From contig LOER01000026.1 of assembly GCA_001515945.1 (NCBI GenBank), forward strand, positions 186,001 to 250,000: 64,000 nucleotides of DNA, given 5' to 3'. The notes below the pieces were generated by a model. That model worked only from the letters and a program-made list of their open reading frames with translations. It was not told the DNA's origin and did not search any database. Shown here in pieces: positions 16,191 to 24,677 of the stretch. Position 1 is the first letter of the stretch. Each line of letters starts with the position of its first letter. Origin of the DNA: Desulfitibacter sp. BRH_c19. GTDB lineage: Bacteria; Bacillota; DSM-16504; Desulfitibacterales; Desulfitibacteraceae. The translations under genes and the position numbers were made by a program.

Positions 16191-17477
16191 ATGGAATTGA
16201 CAATAAAACCTAGAAAAAGCTTACAGGGGACAGTTAAGGTTCCAGGTGATAAATCTATATCCCATAGGTCAGTAATGCTTGGAAGTCTTGCCCAGGGAAT
16301 TACAAGTATTAAAGGTTTTCTCATGGGAGAGGACTGTCTTAGTACAGTTAAATGTTTCGAAGCAATGGGGATAGATGCTAAAATACAAGAAGATACTGTA
16401 ACCATACACGGAAAAGGACTTCATGGTTTAGTAGAACCTCAGGATGTTTTGGATGTTGGAAACTCTGGTACAACAATACGACTCATGTCAGGTATTCTGG
16501 CTGGCCAACTATTTAACTCTGTTGTTACAGGAGACTCCTCTATTCGTAAAAGGCCCATGGGTAGAGTTACCAGCCCTTTAAAGGAAATGGGGGCAACCAT
16601 ATTAGGAAGAAATAATGGGGATTTAGCTCCGTTAACCATTAATGGAGGTAACTTAAAACCTATTTCCTACAAAACTCCAGTTGCAAGTGCCCAGATAAAA
16701 TCATCTATTCTCCTAGCAGGCTTATTTTCTAATGGTTGGACAGAGGTTATAGAACCTGAAAAGTCAAGAGACCATTCAGAAAGAATGCTAAAGTATTTTG
16801 GTGCAGAAGTGGAAGTTGATGGATTGGCAGCAAGGATAAAAGGCTACCCAACTTTACTAGGAAAGGAAATACAAGTTCCTGGAGACATATCATCTGCAGC
16901 TTTTTTATTGGTAGCTGGGGCAATAGTACCTGATTCCAGGATAATTATAAAAGATGTTGGTTTAAATCCTACTCGAACAGGAATAGTAGATGTTCTTACA
17001 GAAATGGGAGCAAGTATTAAAGTGAGTGAAACATCAGGAGATACAGGTGAGCCTATTGGGGAGATAATCATTGAAACTAGTAACCTTCATGGGGTTCAGT
17101 TCGGAGGGGAATTAATACCAAGATTAGTGGATGAAATACCTGTGTTAGCTGTGGCAGCAGCTTGTGCAAATGGAATAACAGAAATAAGAGATGCAGCAGA
17201 ATTAAAGGTAAAGGAAAGTAATCGGATAGAAGCCATTTGTAGGGGTCTTAAACAAATGGGAGCAGATATAGAAGAGCTTCCAGATGGACTTCGGATAAGA
17301 GGAGGAAAGCCCCTTAAAGGAGATGTTACCCTTGATAGCCAAGGAGACCATAGAATAGCTATGGCCCTGGCAGTAGCAGGTTTTGTTGCAGATAAACCAA
17401 TAAAAATAAATAACTCTGATTCAATCAATGTATCCTTTCCAGGGTTTAATGATTTACTAGATACATTAGGAAACTAG
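16191..17477 (+). CDS. aroA: 3-phosphoshikimate 1-carboxyvinyltransferase (EPSP synthase)
   Basis: AroA joins shikimate-3-phosphate and phosphoenolpyruvate to EPSP, the sixth step of the shikimate pathway. The ~428-aa protein has VPGDKSISHRSVMLGSLA (substrate-binding Lys/Ser region near residue 19), LDVGNSGTTIRLMSGIL, GDSSIRKRPM, ASAQIKSSILLAGL, RDHSERML, and the late motifs DEIPVLAVAAA and KESNRI. LFSNG in place of the usual ALFAxG fits the class II (Gram-positive) form. The frame begins at TTG 16182, but AAGGGTG spacing favours the ATG at 16191. It follows tyrA across a repeat tract and precedes aroC by 142 bases. Confidence 0.94.
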   Translation: MELTIKPRKSLQGTVKVPGDKSISHRSVMLGSLAQGITSIKGFLMGEDCLSTVKCFEAMGIDAKIQEDTVTIHGKGLHGLVEPQDVLDVGNSGTTIRLMSGILAGQLFNSVVTGDSSIRKRPMGRVTSPLKEMGATILGRNNGDLAPLTINGGNLKPISYKTPVASAQIKSSILLAGLFSNGWTEVIEPEKSRDHSERMLKYFGAEVEVDGLAARIKGYPTLLGKEIQVPGDISSAAFLLVAGAIVPDSRIIIKDVGLNPTRTGIVDVLTEMGASIKVSETSGDTGEPIGEIIIETSNLHGVQFGGELIPRLVDEIPVLAVAAACANGITEIRDAAELKVKESNRIEAICRGLKQMGADIEELPDGLRIRGGKPLKGDVTLDSQGDHRIAMALAVAGFVADKPIKINNSDSINVSFPGFNDLLDTLGN

Positions 17478-17600
17478 AATACAGAAGTCAGAATTTAGAA
17501 GTCATATACTAACAGAAGACAGAATTTAAAAAAATAGAATAAAATCTGCGATAGTTTGAGAATTTTATTCTGGCTCCTGTATCTGAATTCTATGTTCTTG
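17478..17600. repeat. Low-complexity GAAGTCAGAATT tract with inverted ends
   Basis: ACAGAAGTCAGAATTTAG and ACAGAAGACAGAATTT repeat, and further on the inverse TTCTGGCTCCTGTATCTG and GAATTCTATG appear. AGAATAAAAT (about 17536-17545) and ATTTTATTCT (about 17562-17571) form a hairpin. This belongs to the same repeat type as 8761, 53100 and 59400. Confidence 0.6.
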
Positions 17601-17619
17601 ATTTTAAAGGAGGATTTTT

Positions 17620-18729
17620 ATGTTACGTTACCTAACAGCGGGGGAATCCCATGGCCCATCCCTTACAGCCATAGTTGAAGGAATGCCAGCTGGTATTGAG
17701 GTTGATATTGAGTTAATAAATACTATGTTAAAAAGAAGACAGGGTGGCTATGGCAGGGGTAAACGAATGGATATTGAGAGTGACAAGGTAGAAATATCCT
17801 CTGGAATTAGAAATGGTCTAACCCTTGGTAGCCCAATTACCCTAACAATTCAAAACAAGGATTGGGAGAACTGGAAGGAAATCATGTACCCTTATTCAGG
17901 AGCAAAAACTCAGGAAAGAGTTGTTACTAAGCCCAGACCTGGTCATGCTGATTTACCTGGAGCAATAAAATACGGACAGAAGGACATGAGAAATATCCTT
18001 GAACGGGCCAGTGCCAGGGAAACTGCCATGAGAACAGCTGTTGGAGCTCTGGCAAAATCATTCCTTAAAAGGTTTCAGATATGGTCAATAGCGCATGTAG
18101 TGAAAATTGGAGAAGTAGAAGCCAAGGATATAGATTATAAAAAGCTCAAAAGCCTAGATCAGGAAATTTATAATACTCCCCTTTATTGTCATGATTCTGT
18201 GGTTACCCAAAATATGATTAAGGAAATTGACAGAGCAAAAGAAGAAGGAGATTCTCTCGGTGGTGTATTTGAAATTGTCATGGGAAACCTACCTGTTGGT
18301 CTAGGAAGTCATGTCCAGTGGGATAGGAAGATCGATGGAAAAATTGCAGGAGCATTAATGAGTGTTCAAGCAATCAAGGCAGTAGAAATTGGACTTGGGT
18401 TTAAAGCTGCAAGCACACCTGGATCTAAGGTTCATGATGAAATCTTCTATAGTGAGGAAGAGGGTTTCTATCGTAAAATCAATAATGCAGGTGGCATAGA
18501 GGGTGGAATGACAAATGGTGAGCTCTTAGTTGTGAGAGCCGCTATGAAACCGATACCCACACTATATTCACCATTACATTCAGTAGATTACATAACAAAA
18601 GAACCATTTAAAGCTAGTGTTGAAAGATCCGATACCTGTGCAGTACCTGCAGCATCAATAGTAGGTGAAGCTGTGGTAGCTTGGGAAATAGCCAAAGCAC
18701 TCTTAGAGGATTATCAAGGTACTTGTTAG
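17620..18729 (+). CDS. aroC: Chorismate synthase
   Basis: AroC makes chorismate from EPSP by anti-1,4-elimination of phosphate, using reduced FMN. The 369-aa protein has the three family signatures: GESHGPSLTAIVEGMPAG near residue 9, GYGRGKRM near 43 with the start of signature two (KPRPGHADLPGAIKYG), and RASARETAMRTAVGALAK near 128. EGGMTNGELLVVRAAMKP comes late. The ATG at 17620 follows AAAGGAGGA. It closes the aroF-tyrA-aroA-aroC run and is followed by a terminator. aroB, aroD/Q, aroE and aroK are not in the window. Confidence 0.96.
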   Translation: MLRYLTAGESHGPSLTAIVEGMPAGIEVDIELINTMLKRRQGGYGRGKRMDIESDKVEISSGIRNGLTLGSPITLTIQNKDWENWKEIMYPYSGAKTQERVVTKPRPGHADLPGAIKYGQKDMRNILERASARETAMRTAVGALAKSFLKRFQIWSIAHVVKIGEVEAKDIDYKKLKSLDQEIYNTPLYCHDSVVTQNMIKEIDRAKEEGDSLGGVFEIVMGNLPVGLGSHVQWDRKIDGKIAGALMSVQAIKAVEIGLGFKAASTPGSKVHDEIFYSEEEGFYRKINNAGGIEGGMTNGELLVVRAAMKPIPTLYSPLHSVDYITKEPFKASVERSDTCAVPAASIVGEAVVAWEIAKALLEDYQGTC

Positions 18730-18734
18730 GTTTT

Positions 18735-18771
18735 CCCCTTCTGTTTGCATAAAAAGCAGGAGGTTTTTTTT
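18735..18771 (+). terminator. Terminator after aroC
   Basis: CCCTTCTG...GC and GCAGGAGG form an interrupted stem (G·T allowed) followed by eight T. Confidence 0.7.
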
Positions 18772-18876
18772 ATCCTATCCGATAAAGGATAATGTAAAAA
18801 TTTGTCGAAAAGGGTGATAACTGATATTTAGTATTTAGAAATACAGCATTGATCCATGGATTGGGGATGGGTTTAG

Positions 18877-21800
18877 TTGAAAAGTTTAAAGAGCAAATTG
18901 GCTGTTCTAGGAATTATTCCAGTTTTAGTACTACTTGCTTTGGTAGTATTTGTTTTTCTACCTTCAATAAAAGCTGATATTATGAAGGAAAAACAAAGTC
19001 AAACTGAAGAATTAATTGATGCTGGTATTTCTCTTCTAGAATATTATCATTCTCTAGAAATGAATAATGAAATGACTAGAGCGGAAGCACAGGATGCTGC
19101 AAAAGGTGCCATTAGAAACCTAAAGTATGGGACTGACCAACAAGACTATTTTTGGATTAATGATTTGAATCAAATAATAATTGTTCATCCATTTAGATCT
19201 GAACTTGAGGGAAATGCAGAGCAGGATCCAGACGGCATCGCATTACTTGCCGAGTTTGTAAGGATTGCTAAAGAAGAGGGGAAGGGCTGTATATTTTACC
19301 AATGGCAGTATTATGATGAAATTGATAGAATTGAACCCAAGTTAGCTTGTGTAGCCCTATTTGAACCTTGGGAATGGGTAATAGGAACTGGAATATATGT
19401 TAACGATGTAGATATAATGATATCCGAAAAAACACAGCAGATATTTTTAGCTACGCTTGGAGTATTAGTTTTAGCTTTTTTCACTTATATGTTGCTAGGT
19501 AACCATATTCTAATCAAGCCAATAAATAAACTAATAGATTATGGTAAAAGTTTAAGCACAGGTGTTTTTAGCGAAAGGGTACAGATGAACTATCAGGATG
19601 AATTGGGACAGTTAGGGGATTCTATGAATAAAATGTCCTCAGATGTAGAGCAACTGTTCAATAGACTTTCAGATCAAAAGCAGCATTTTGAAGCTTTGTT
19701 CAATAATACTTCAGATGCTGTGGTCTACTTTGATACTGAATTTAGGATTTATGATGCCAATTTTCAATTTACTAAAACCTTTGGCTATTCCTTAGAAGAA
19801 GTTACTGGAATGGATATTAATCAAGCTACTGGCAATGACGATTTAAGAGTGTACAATAATCAAAATCAATTTAATCTGAAGCTACCAGTAAGTCATGAGG
19901 GTACCGCTGTTAAAAAGAATGGGCAAAAAATAATTGTGTTAATAGTGAGTGCACCAGTAATTATAGATGGGAAATTAGTTGGTGGTTATGCAATTTATTC
20001 AGATATAACAGAACGAAAAAATGCTGAAATCAAACTTCAGGAAAACTATCAAGAATTAGAGTCAACTTATGAAGAATTAGCTGCCTCTGAGGAAGAATTA
20101 AAATCCCAATTTGATGAGCTACAAGAGATAACGGACAGCCTTCATATATCTCAATTTGCCCTTGATAATTCCTCTGATGCAGTTTTCTGGATTGAGAGAT
20201 CAGGATCCTTTGCATATGCAAATCTAGCTGCATGTGAATTATTAGGATATTTAAGTAAAGAGGTTCTTGAAAAAAGTGTTTTTGATATAGATCCTAATAT
20301 TTCTAAAAGAAATTGGGATAAACATTGGAATTACACAAAGAAAAAAAGAAAGGTTAGATTTGAAACCCTACATAAAAAAAAGAATGGAATCATTTATCCA
20401 GTAGAGATATTTTCAACCTACTTAAATTATGGTAATGAGGAATACATATTCTCGTTTGTAACAGACATAACTAAAAGAAAAAATACTGAGGCAGAAATAG
20501 AACTTCAAAAAAGACGTTATGAGGCTTTATTTTTAGACTCCATGGATGCACTAGTGTTTATTGGTGAAGGGAAAAATATTCTAGAAATTAATAAAAAGTA
20601 TACAGAACTATTTGGATACAGTTTAGAAGAGGCAAAGGGGTCACGTTCCTCTGATTTATTATCTTCAGGGGATGAAAAGCATAAAGAAGAGTTTATGGAG
20701 ATGTATGAACAAATCACTAATGGCAAAACCTATGAATTGGAAACTGTGAGATATTCGAAGTCTGGTAAACCTATTGATGTGTATCTAAAAGGAATCCCAG
20801 TTATTATTGATGATAAATTTGTTGGTTGTTATGTAATATATACAGATATTACTGAGAGAAAAAGGTATGAAGATAATCTAAAGCATATAAGCTTACATGA
20901 TTCTTTAACAGGCTTATACAATAGAGTATATTTTGAAGAAGAAATAAAAAAGCTTGATGGTGCTAGAAACTATCCAGTATCGATGATCTCTGCTGACTTA
21001 GATGGCTTAAAGCTTATTAATGATACAATGGGTCATGACAAGGGTGATAAATTATTAAATGCTGCTGCTAGGGTGTTAGAGAGATCTCTAAGAAAGGCAG
21101 ACATAATAGCTAGAATTGGTGGGGATGAGTTTTCCGTTATCCTTCCAAATACTGAAGAAGAAGTTGCAGATGAAATAATTGGAAGAATAAAGCGAGAAAT
21201 AGAGAAATATAATCTGCGAAATCTAAAAATACCTTTAAGTATATCACTTGGTGTAGCAACTACTAGTGGGCCTGAGAAATCTCTAAACGAAGTTTTAAAA
21301 AGTGCAGATGACCTTATGTACAAGGATAAGCTTTATAGAAGCTCAAGTGTAAGAAGCCAGATTGTAAACTCTCTTCTTGCTGCTCTTTCCGAGAGAGATT
21401 ATATTGCTGATGGCCATGCATCTCGTATGCTCAAACTTAGCCATGAACTAGGAGAGAGAGTTGGTTTAACAACTCGTCAACTAATAGATTTAAATCTTTT
21501 GGCGCAAGTGCATGACTTGGGCAAGGTTGGCATTCCAGATAATATTTTATTTAAAGAAGCCCGACTTACCGTCAAGGAATGGGAGATAATGCAGCAACAT
21601 CCTGAAAAAGGCTATAGAATTGCCCAATCATCACCTGATCTGTCAGTAATTGCTGATTTAATATTAAAGCATCATGAAAAGTGGGATGGAACTGGATACC
21701 CATTGGGCTTGAAAGGGGAAGAAATACCCATTGAGTGTCGCATCATGGCCATAGTTGACGCATTTGATGCAATGACCAATAATCGCCCTTATAGAAAAGC

Positions 21801-21903
21801 AATGAGTAAAGCTGATGCATTGATGGAACTAGAAAAACAGGCAGGAAAACAATTTGACCCACACCTAGTGGCAGAGTTCATAGGGTCAGGCTTGACAAAT
21901 TGA
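18877..21903 (+). CDS. Membrane sensor with sCache, HAMP, three PAS, GGDEF and HD-GYP domains
   Basis: This 1008-aa protein probably makes and breaks cyclic di-GMP, or uses the GGDEF part to regulate the HD-GYP phosphodiesterase. Order: membrane helix (about 8-30); extracellular single Cache_2 domain (about 35-185; DYFWINDLNQIIIVHPF); second helix (about 187-208); HAMP (about 215-265); PAS (about 270-380); coiled coil with ENYQELESTYEELAASEEEL (about 385-420); two more PAS domains (about 425-535 and 545-660). GGDEF (about 670-825) has intact RIGGDEFS, and HD-GYP (about 835-1005) has VHDLGKVGIPD, HHEKWDGTGYP and DAFDAMTNNRPYRKA. The start is TTG at 18877 after GGGGATGG. The last residues, GSGLTN and the stop, come from a REP copy. 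Monocistronic. Confidence 0.93.
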   Translation: MKSLKSKLAVLGIIPVLVLLALVVFVFLPSIKADIMKEKQSQTEELIDAGISLLEYYHSLEMNNEMTRAEAQDAAKGAIRNLKYGTDQQDYFWINDLNQIIIVHPFRSELEGNAEQDPDGIALLAEFVRIAKEEGKGCIFYQWQYYDEIDRIEPKLACVALFEPWEWVIGTGIYVNDVDIMISEKTQQIFLATLGVLVLAFFTYMLLGNHILIKPINKLIDYGKSLSTGVFSERVQMNYQDELGQLGDSMNKMSSDVEQLFNRLSDQKQHFEALFNNTSDAVVYFDTEFRIYDANFQFTKTFGYSLEEVTGMDINQATGNDDLRVYNNQNQFNLKLPVSHEGTAVKKNGQKIIVLIVSAPVIIDGKLVGGYAIYSDITERKNAEIKLQENYQELESTYEELAASEEELKSQFDELQEITDSLHISQFALDNSSDAVFWIERSGSFAYANLAACELLGYLSKEVLEKSVFDIDPNISKRNWDKHWNYTKKKRKVRFETLHKKKNGIIYPVEIFSTYLNYGNEEYIFSFVTDITKRKNTEAEIELQKRRYEALFLDSMDALVFIGEGKNILEINKKYTELFGYSLEEAKGSRSSDLLSSGDEKHKEEFMEMYEQITNGKTYELETVRYSKSGKPIDVYLKGIPVIIDDKFVGCYVIYTDITERKRYEDNLKHISLHDSLTGLYNRVYFEEEIKKLDGARNYPVSMISADLDGLKLINDTMGHDKGDKLLNAAARVLERSLRKADIIARIGGDEFSVILPNTEEEVADEIIGRIKREIEKYNLRNLKIPLSISLGVATTSGPEKSLNEVLKSADDLMYKDKLYRSSSVRSQIVNSLLAALSERDYIADGHASRMLKLSHELGERVGLTTRQLIDLNLLAQVHDLGKVGIPDNILFKEARLTVKEWEIMQQHPEKGYRIAQSSPDLSVIADLILKHHEKWDGTGYPLGLKGEEIPIECRIMAIVDAFDAMTNNRPYRKAMSKADALMELEKQAGKQFDPHLVAEFIGSGLTN

Positions 21904-21908
21904 CAAAA
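21883..21908 (+). repeat. REP copy 1 (3' end of the GGDEF/HD-GYP gene)
   Basis: GGGTCAGGCTTGACAAA followed by TTGACAAAA. The TGA stop of the upstream gene (21901-21903) is inside the repeat, which encodes the last residues GSGLTN. Confidence 0.9.
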
Positions 21909-21917
21909 TAATTTTTC

Positions 21918-21947
21918 TTGACATGACCTTTTAATATAGTATATAAT
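21918..21947 (+). promoter_or_regulatory. Promoter of the T-box aroF2-pheA operon
   Basis: A perfect TTGACA (21918-21923), an 18-base spacer and a perfect TATAAT (21942-21947), immediately upstream of the T-box leader. Confidence 0.7.
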
Positions 21948-21974
21948 ATTGAGAAATACATCAAACATAATATT

Positions 21975-22267
21975 AAAAGACTATGATGGAGAAAAGTAGA
22001 TTAGACCCAGTTTTTTCAGGGAGAAGGTGTCATCGACTGAAAGCACCTTTAAAACATGATTAATCGAAGTTCACTCCTGAGTCACTAGTTGAAAGCCTTA
22101 ATGGTGAATAGACAGGGTCGTATATTCTCTACGTTACAAGAGAAGGGGTATCGGAATAGTTATTTCCCGTATCTTATTTGAGAGGTTCTGTTTATTAACA
22201 GAACAATTAAGGTGGTAACGCGATAAGCTAAAGCTTTTCGTCCTTTGGGACGAAAGGCTTTTTTTGT
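21975..22267 (+). promoter_or_regulatory. T-box riboswitch, likely phenylalanine-specific
   Basis: Stem I closes with TCAGGGAG (22016-22023) and CTCCTGA (22074-22080), with an inner GGTG/CACC arm. In the expected specifier position on the 3' side stands TTC (22070-22072) followed by A, a Phe codon. Downstream is a GTTCTG/CAGAAC hairpin (stem III-like), the T-box AAGGTGGTAACGCG (about 22209-22222), and a terminator (22231-22265: stem TTTCGTCC/GGGACGAAA then a T run). Uncharged tRNA-Phe would stabilise the antiterminator. It controls a second DAHP synthase and PheA, which suits Phe. Confidence 0.88.
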
Positions 22268-22269
22268 TC

Positions 22270-22390
22270 CAAAAAACTATTCCCGTATCCAATATGAGTG
22301 GGTCATTTTTTAATATAATGACCAATTAGGGTGGTACCGCGAAATCCGTAGCCTTCGTTCCTAAAACGAAAATGGCTATGGTTTTAAAAT
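22270..22390 (+). promoter_or_regulatory. Duplicated 3' half of the T-box (second antiterminator/terminator)
   Basis: A second unit repeats TTCCCGTATC (22280-22289; first copy 22164-22173), then a GGTCATT/AATGACC hairpin, a second T-box AGGGTGGTACCGCG (about 22328-22341), and a hairpin CGTAGCC-TTCGTT / AACGAA-GGCTA (22347-22379) followed by only four T. There is no second stem I. The weak T run makes the strength of the second terminator uncertain. Confidence 0.8.
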
Positions 22391-22413
22391 TCACTCTACA
22401 GGAGGTATACAAA

Positions 22414-23457
22414 ATGGTAGTAGTAATGACAAATAATTCAACACCTAAGCAAATTAAATTAGTGACTGAAAAGCTGGAAAGATTGGGTTTTAAAATCCAC
22501 ATAATTCATGGTTCAAAAAGAATAGTTATTGGTGCTGTTGGAACTAGAGAAGATATAGAATCCATGAGTCTGGAGAGACTACCAGGGGTAGAAAAAATTG
22601 TACCTATAATGAAACCTTTTAAGCTGGTTAGTCGAGAGGCCCAAGAAGAAGATTCTATTATTGATATTAATGGTGTGTGTTTCGGAGGTAGTCATAAGAC
22701 TATTATAGCAGGTCCATGTGCTGTAGAAAGTAGAGAACAATTATTAACTGCTGCTCAAATTGTTAAAAAAGCTGGAGCACAAGTTTTAAGAGGGGGAGCT
22801 TTCAAGCCAAGGACTTCCCCATATAGCTTTCAAGGTATGGAGAAAGAAGGTCTGAAATTATTAAAGGAAGCTTCCTTAAAAACGGGATTGATTACAGTAA
22901 CAGAAGTAATAGATGAACGTAGCCTAGAAATGTCCTTGGATTATGTAGACATTCTACAAATTGGGGCCCGTAACATGCACAACTTTCAACTGCTCAAAGT
23001 GGCAGGCCAGTCTGGAAAACCAATCTTGCTAAAAAGGGGATTATCAGCAACTATTGAGGAATGGTTAATGTCAGCTGAATATATCATGGCAGAAGGCAAC
23101 CATCGGGTTATTCTTTGTGAACGTGGCATTAGAACCTTTGAAAATTATACTCGCAATACCCTTGACTTAAGCGCAGTATCATTGGTTAGGCAACTTAGTC
23201 ATTTGCCGGTAATCGTGGATCCAAGTCATTCCACAGGCAATACCAAACTCGTCCCACCCATGTCTTTGGCGGCTTTAGCAGCTGGAGCAAATGGTTTGAT
23301 AATAGAAATGCATCCTGATCCAAGTACAGCTTTATGTGATGGACATCAATCATTAACACCTGATGAATTAAACCGCTTGATGAGTAGGATTAAAAAGATG
23401 CTTCCTGCTTTAGAAGATGACTTAATTCTTGAAAGGGAGGTAGTTGTCAATGAATAA
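22414..23457 (+). CDS. DAHP synthase, type I-beta (second copy, T-box controlled)
   Basis: Same reaction as the gene at 13965. The 347-aa protein has the N-terminal ferredoxin-like domain (MVVVMTNNSTPKQIK...) and the barrel with AGPCAVES, RGGAFKPRTSPYSFQG, QIGARNMHNF, LLKRGLSATIEEW, CERGIRTFE and VDPSHSTGNT, so the active site is intact. The frame is open from 22372 inside the T-box terminator, but ACAGGAGGT sets the ATG at 22414. pheA starts 8 bases before its stop codon. The Phe-type T-box upstream says this copy is raised when charged tRNA-Phe is low, unlike the tyrA-linked copy. The two copies probably arose by duplication within the lineage or were recruited separately. Confidence 0.94.
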   Translation: MVVVMTNNSTPKQIKLVTEKLERLGFKIHIIHGSKRIVIGAVGTREDIESMSLERLPGVEKIVPIMKPFKLVSREAQEEDSIIDINGVCFGGSHKTIIAGPCAVESREQLLTAAQIVKKAGAQVLRGGAFKPRTSPYSFQGMEKEGLKLLKEASLKTGLITVTEVIDERSLEMSLDYVDILQIGARNMHNFQLLKVAGQSGKPILLKRGLSATIEEWLMSAEYIMAEGNHRVILCERGIRTFENYTRNTLDLSAVSLVRQLSHLPVIVDPSHSTGNTKLVPPMSLAALAAGANGLIIEMHPDPSTALCDGHQSLTPDELNRLMSRIKKMLPALEDDLILEREVVVNE

Positions 23458-24604
23458 AAAGATAGGCTATTTAGGGCCCTGTGGTACCTTTTGCGAGTCA
23501 GCTGTACAACAGTATTCTAAAGAAAAGAACTATCAAAGTCTTGCTTTTCAAACAATTGAAGCAGTTTTTTCCTCAGTAGATTCAGGGGAAATTGATCTGG
23601 GAGTTCTCCCAATGGAAAACTCCTGTGAAGGTGCAGTTAATCAGACCTTTGATTTACTAGCGTATGGTTATCCACCTGTATCTGGTAGAGAGGATAATTG
23701 TAGTTATGACATCAAAATAATAGGAGAAATTATTTTGCCGGTTAAGCATAGTATCTTAGTTCGACCGGGCATAAAACTAGAAGATATTAATTGTATCATT
23801 TCCCATCCCCAGGCATTAGCCCAATGCCGGGAATACTTGACAGAAAGCTTTCCTCAAGTTGAATTAGTAGAAGCAAGTAGTACTGCTGAAGCAGTAAGGC
23901 AAGTCGCTCAGGCAACTAAACCTTGGGCAGCCATTGCCATGTCTGGTGTAGCAGTAAAATATGGACTAAATGTCTTGGAGCACGAGATAAATGACTATCT
24001 CAATAATGAAACTAGATTTATAGTTATTTCAAAAAAGGAGCAGGAATGTAATATAGAATGTAAAACATCTTTGTTAATCAATGTAGCAAATCAGCCAGGG
24101 GCTTTGTATCAGGTATTAAAGGAGTTTTCCCTTAGGGGGATAAATTTAACTAAAATAGAATCAAGGCCTGCCAAGACAAAAATGGGAGAATACTTGTTTT
24201 TCATAGATATAGATGGACATTATTTGGAACCAAAAATTAGCGATGCTCTTAATGAAATTAAGACTATTACTCAGCCAGCAAAGGTCTTAGGCTCATATCC
24301 AGCAGCCAGCCAAAATACGGGAAGGAAAAGCGAATTTACCCCCAGCCTACAAAATTTACGCCAGGAAGTAGATGTTTTAGACGAGCAAATAATTGAGATG
24401 CTTGGAAGACGTACCCGGATTGTTAAGAGAATAGGAGACTTTAAAGCTAGTATTGGAGAGGTCCATGACCCAAAAAGAGAAGAGTGGATACTTGAAAAAC
24501 TTAGCTCAGTTGCAGAACAAAAAGGCTTTAGCCCAACTGTAACAAAAGACATATACAAAACCCTATTTGAACACTTCGTCGCCCTGCAACGGGGTCAGGC
24601 TTGA
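23450..24604 (+). CDS. pheA: Bifunctional prephenate dehydratase / chorismate mutase, reversed domain order
   Basis: PheA turns chorismate to prephenate and then to phenylpyruvate. The 384-aa protein begins with a prephenate dehydratase domain (about 1-190; IGYLGPCGTFCESA, PMENSCEGAVNQTFD, and the catalytic TRF motif NNETRFIVIS). An ACT domain follows (about 200-275, with ESRPAKTKMGEYLFFIDIDG, the Phe-binding ESRP). An AroQ-type chorismate mutase closes the protein (about 295-380; LRQEVDVLDEQIIEMLGRR, KASIGEVHDPKRE). In the usual PheA the mutase is N-terminal. The ATG at 23450 overlaps the preceding gene; GGGAGG is upstream. The last residues (RGQA) and stop lie in a REP copy. Confidence 0.93.
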   Translation: MNKKIGYLGPCGTFCESAVQQYSKEKNYQSLAFQTIEAVFSSVDSGEIDLGVLPMENSCEGAVNQTFDLLAYGYPPVSGREDNCSYDIKIIGEIILPVKHSILVRPGIKLEDINCIISHPQALAQCREYLTESFPQVELVEASSTAEAVRQVAQATKPWAAIAMSGVAVKYGLNVLEHEINDYLNNETRFIVISKKEQECNIECKTSLLINVANQPGALYQVLKEFSLRGINLTKIESRPAKTKMGEYLFFIDIDGHYLEPKISDALNEIKTITQPAKVLGSYPAASQNTGRKSEFTPSLQNLRQEVDVLDEQIIEMLGRRTRIVKRIGDFKASIGEVHDPKREEWILEKLSSVAEQKGFSPTVTKDIYKTLFEHFVALQRGQA

Positions 24605-24616
24605 CAAATTGACAAA
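24592..24616 (+). repeat. REP copy 2 (3' end of pheA)
   Basis: GGGTCAGGCTTGACAAA then TTGACAAA. The pheA stop codon TGA (24602-24604) is inside it, in a different frame from copy 1. Confidence 0.9.
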
Positions 24617-24677
24617 ACAAAAGCACAAAAGCGGGAAAAGCCTTTGTGATGGACCAAATCAAAAATATTTTATGAAT

